From positions 152,126 through 216,125 of the forward strand of contig JBFLWJ010000004.1 of NCBI GenBank assembly GCA_040757835.1: DNA of 64,000 nucleotides, written 5' to 3'. Shown here one piece after another: positions 63,414-64,000 of the stretch. Under the pieces are notes generated by a model. The model was not told the origin of the DNA. It made no database searches and saw only the letters and a program-made list of their open reading frames with translations. The first letter of the stretch is position 1. Each line of letters begins with the position of its first letter. Made by a program: the position numbers and the translations under genes. Source of the DNA: Actinomycetota bacterium (GTDB taxonomy: Bacteria; Actinomycetota; Geothermincolia; Geothermincolales; RBG-13-55-18).

Positions 63414-64000
63414 ATGTATTCTCACGGGAGAACCATGAAGACCGCCAGCATCATTGTGGCTCTTGCCCTGGCCATGGTGATCTTCCTGGCGGCCCTCGCT
63501 GTGACCATGCCGCTCGAGGAAACGCAGGCCATGGGCGGAAGATGCAGCAAGGTCAAGAACATAATCGTCATGATCAGCGACGGCTGCGGATACAATCAGA
63601 TCGAGGCAACGGACTATTACGAGGCTGGCAGGAAGAAAGCCCAGGCTTACGAGCACTTCCCGGTGAGGGTCGGCATGAGCACCTACGAGTACGAGGGACC
63701 CGCAGGAGGCCCGTACAGTCTCCCCGGCTACGATTCGGAGCTTGCATGGAACGATTTCAACTACGTGAAAGGCAACTCCACCGATTCCGCCTCTGCCGCT
63801 ACGGCCATGTCCACGGGCACCAAGACCTATAACGGCGCCATCGGTGTGGATATAAACGGTGTCCAGCTAGAGCATACCGCCCAGCGAGCCGAGGAGCTGG
63901 GGATGGCTACCGGAGTCATCACCAGCGTGGAATGGAGCCATGCCACCCCTGCTGGATTCGTCGCCCACAACGCTTCCCGTAATAACTATGCCGCCATTGG
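63414..64000 (+). CDS. Alkaline phosphatase (PhoA family), 5' part, truncated by window edge
   Basis: 195 residues are present. ATG 63414 has AAGGAGA upstream; an ATG at 63435 is also possible. The signal peptide (SIIVALALAMVIFLAALAVTM) is followed by the metal aspartate in IIVMISDGCGYNQIEA and the catalytic-serine motif STDSASAATAMSTG, then the GVITSVEWSHATPAGFVAHN segment. A secreted or lipid-exposed phosphomonoesterase that gains phosphate from organic esters. The metal-binding C-terminal part is beyond the window. Confidence 0.88.
   Translation, partial: MYSHGRTMKTASIIVALALAMVIFLAALAVTMPLEETQAMGGRCSKVKNIIVMISDGCGYNQIEATDYYEAGRKKAQAYEHFPVRVGMSTYEYEGPAGGPYSLPGYDSELAWNDFNYVKGNSTDSASAATAMSTGTKTYNGAIGVDINGVQLEHTAQRAEELGMATGVITSVEWSHATPAGFVAHNASRNNYAAI

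Overview
The window is GC-rich, densely coded bacterial chromosome with short intergenic gaps and good AGGAGG-type ribosome binding sites. Gene order points to a Gram-positive lineage. Two blocks are classic: greA-lysS-clpC-radA-disA-(Cys protein)-carD-PIN/TRAM-ispD-ispF, and transaldolase-rho-rpmE-DUF1385-prfA-prmC. A PadR-type regulator beside inositol-3-phosphate synthase, TATAAT boxes only a few bases before start codons (leaderless transcripts), and many acyl-CoA/beta-oxidation genes suggest a deep-branching actinobacterium (Geothermincolia-like). That placement is inference; no rRNA or tRNA gene was found to test it.

Layout. 1-5.5 kb: pilT tail, acyl-CoA ligase, saccharopine-dehydrogenase-like oxidoreductase, UDP-glucuronate decarboxylase, hotdog thioesterase. 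5.6-8.3 kb (minus): inositol-3-phosphate synthase with its PadR regulator and AT-rich operator-like iterons, then a metallo-beta-lactamase-fold hydrolase. 8.4-12 kb: endonuclease IV, YjbQ, lysA, and a PP2C-like protein lacking metal ligands. 12-13.3 kb (minus): a hexulose-6-phosphate synthase/RraA fusion. 13.8-18.3 kb: hom, thrC, an ApgM-type phosphoglycerate-mutase-family enzyme, and a metallophosphoesterase. 18.6-20.9 kb: a translationally coupled pair recognisable as cyclic 2,3-diphosphoglycerate synthetase and 2-phosphoglycerate kinase, the archaeal thermoprotectant pathway. 20.9-26.2 kb: transaldolase, rho, rpmE, DUF1385 protein, prfA, prmC. 26.6-30.9 kb: secreted M23 peptidase, then (minus) ADP-forming acyl-CoA synthetase plus a DRTGG protein. 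31-43.4 kb: the greA-ispF block, interrupted by a minus-strand nucleotidyltransferase/RHH toxin-antitoxin-like pair.

44-61.7 kb is a lipid/acyl-CoA catabolic region. A TetR regulator with a perfect palindromic operator precedes an acyl-CoA ligase, an SCP-x-type thiolase, two acyl-CoA dehydrogenases (one lacking the usual catalytic Glu motif), a nitroreductase-family protein and a ferredoxin. Further on are two reductase/dehydrogenase-family proteins, an alpha/beta hydrolase, a flippase, a tandem pair of an unknown Cys-containing family, a QueG-like Fe-S protein and a thiolase. The window ends with small unknown proteins and a 5' fragment of a secreted alkaline phosphatase.

The non-coding DNA carries three dispersed repeat families. 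One is a 133-bp structured element in two inverted copies. The second is a hairpin family with a conserved GAGCGAGCG-type loop. The third is a pair of long REP-like palindromes, each sitting exactly between the stop codons of two convergent genes. The most interesting system is the bacterial cyclic-2,3-diphosphoglycerate gene pair with its possible link to the neighbouring ApgM-family enzyme.
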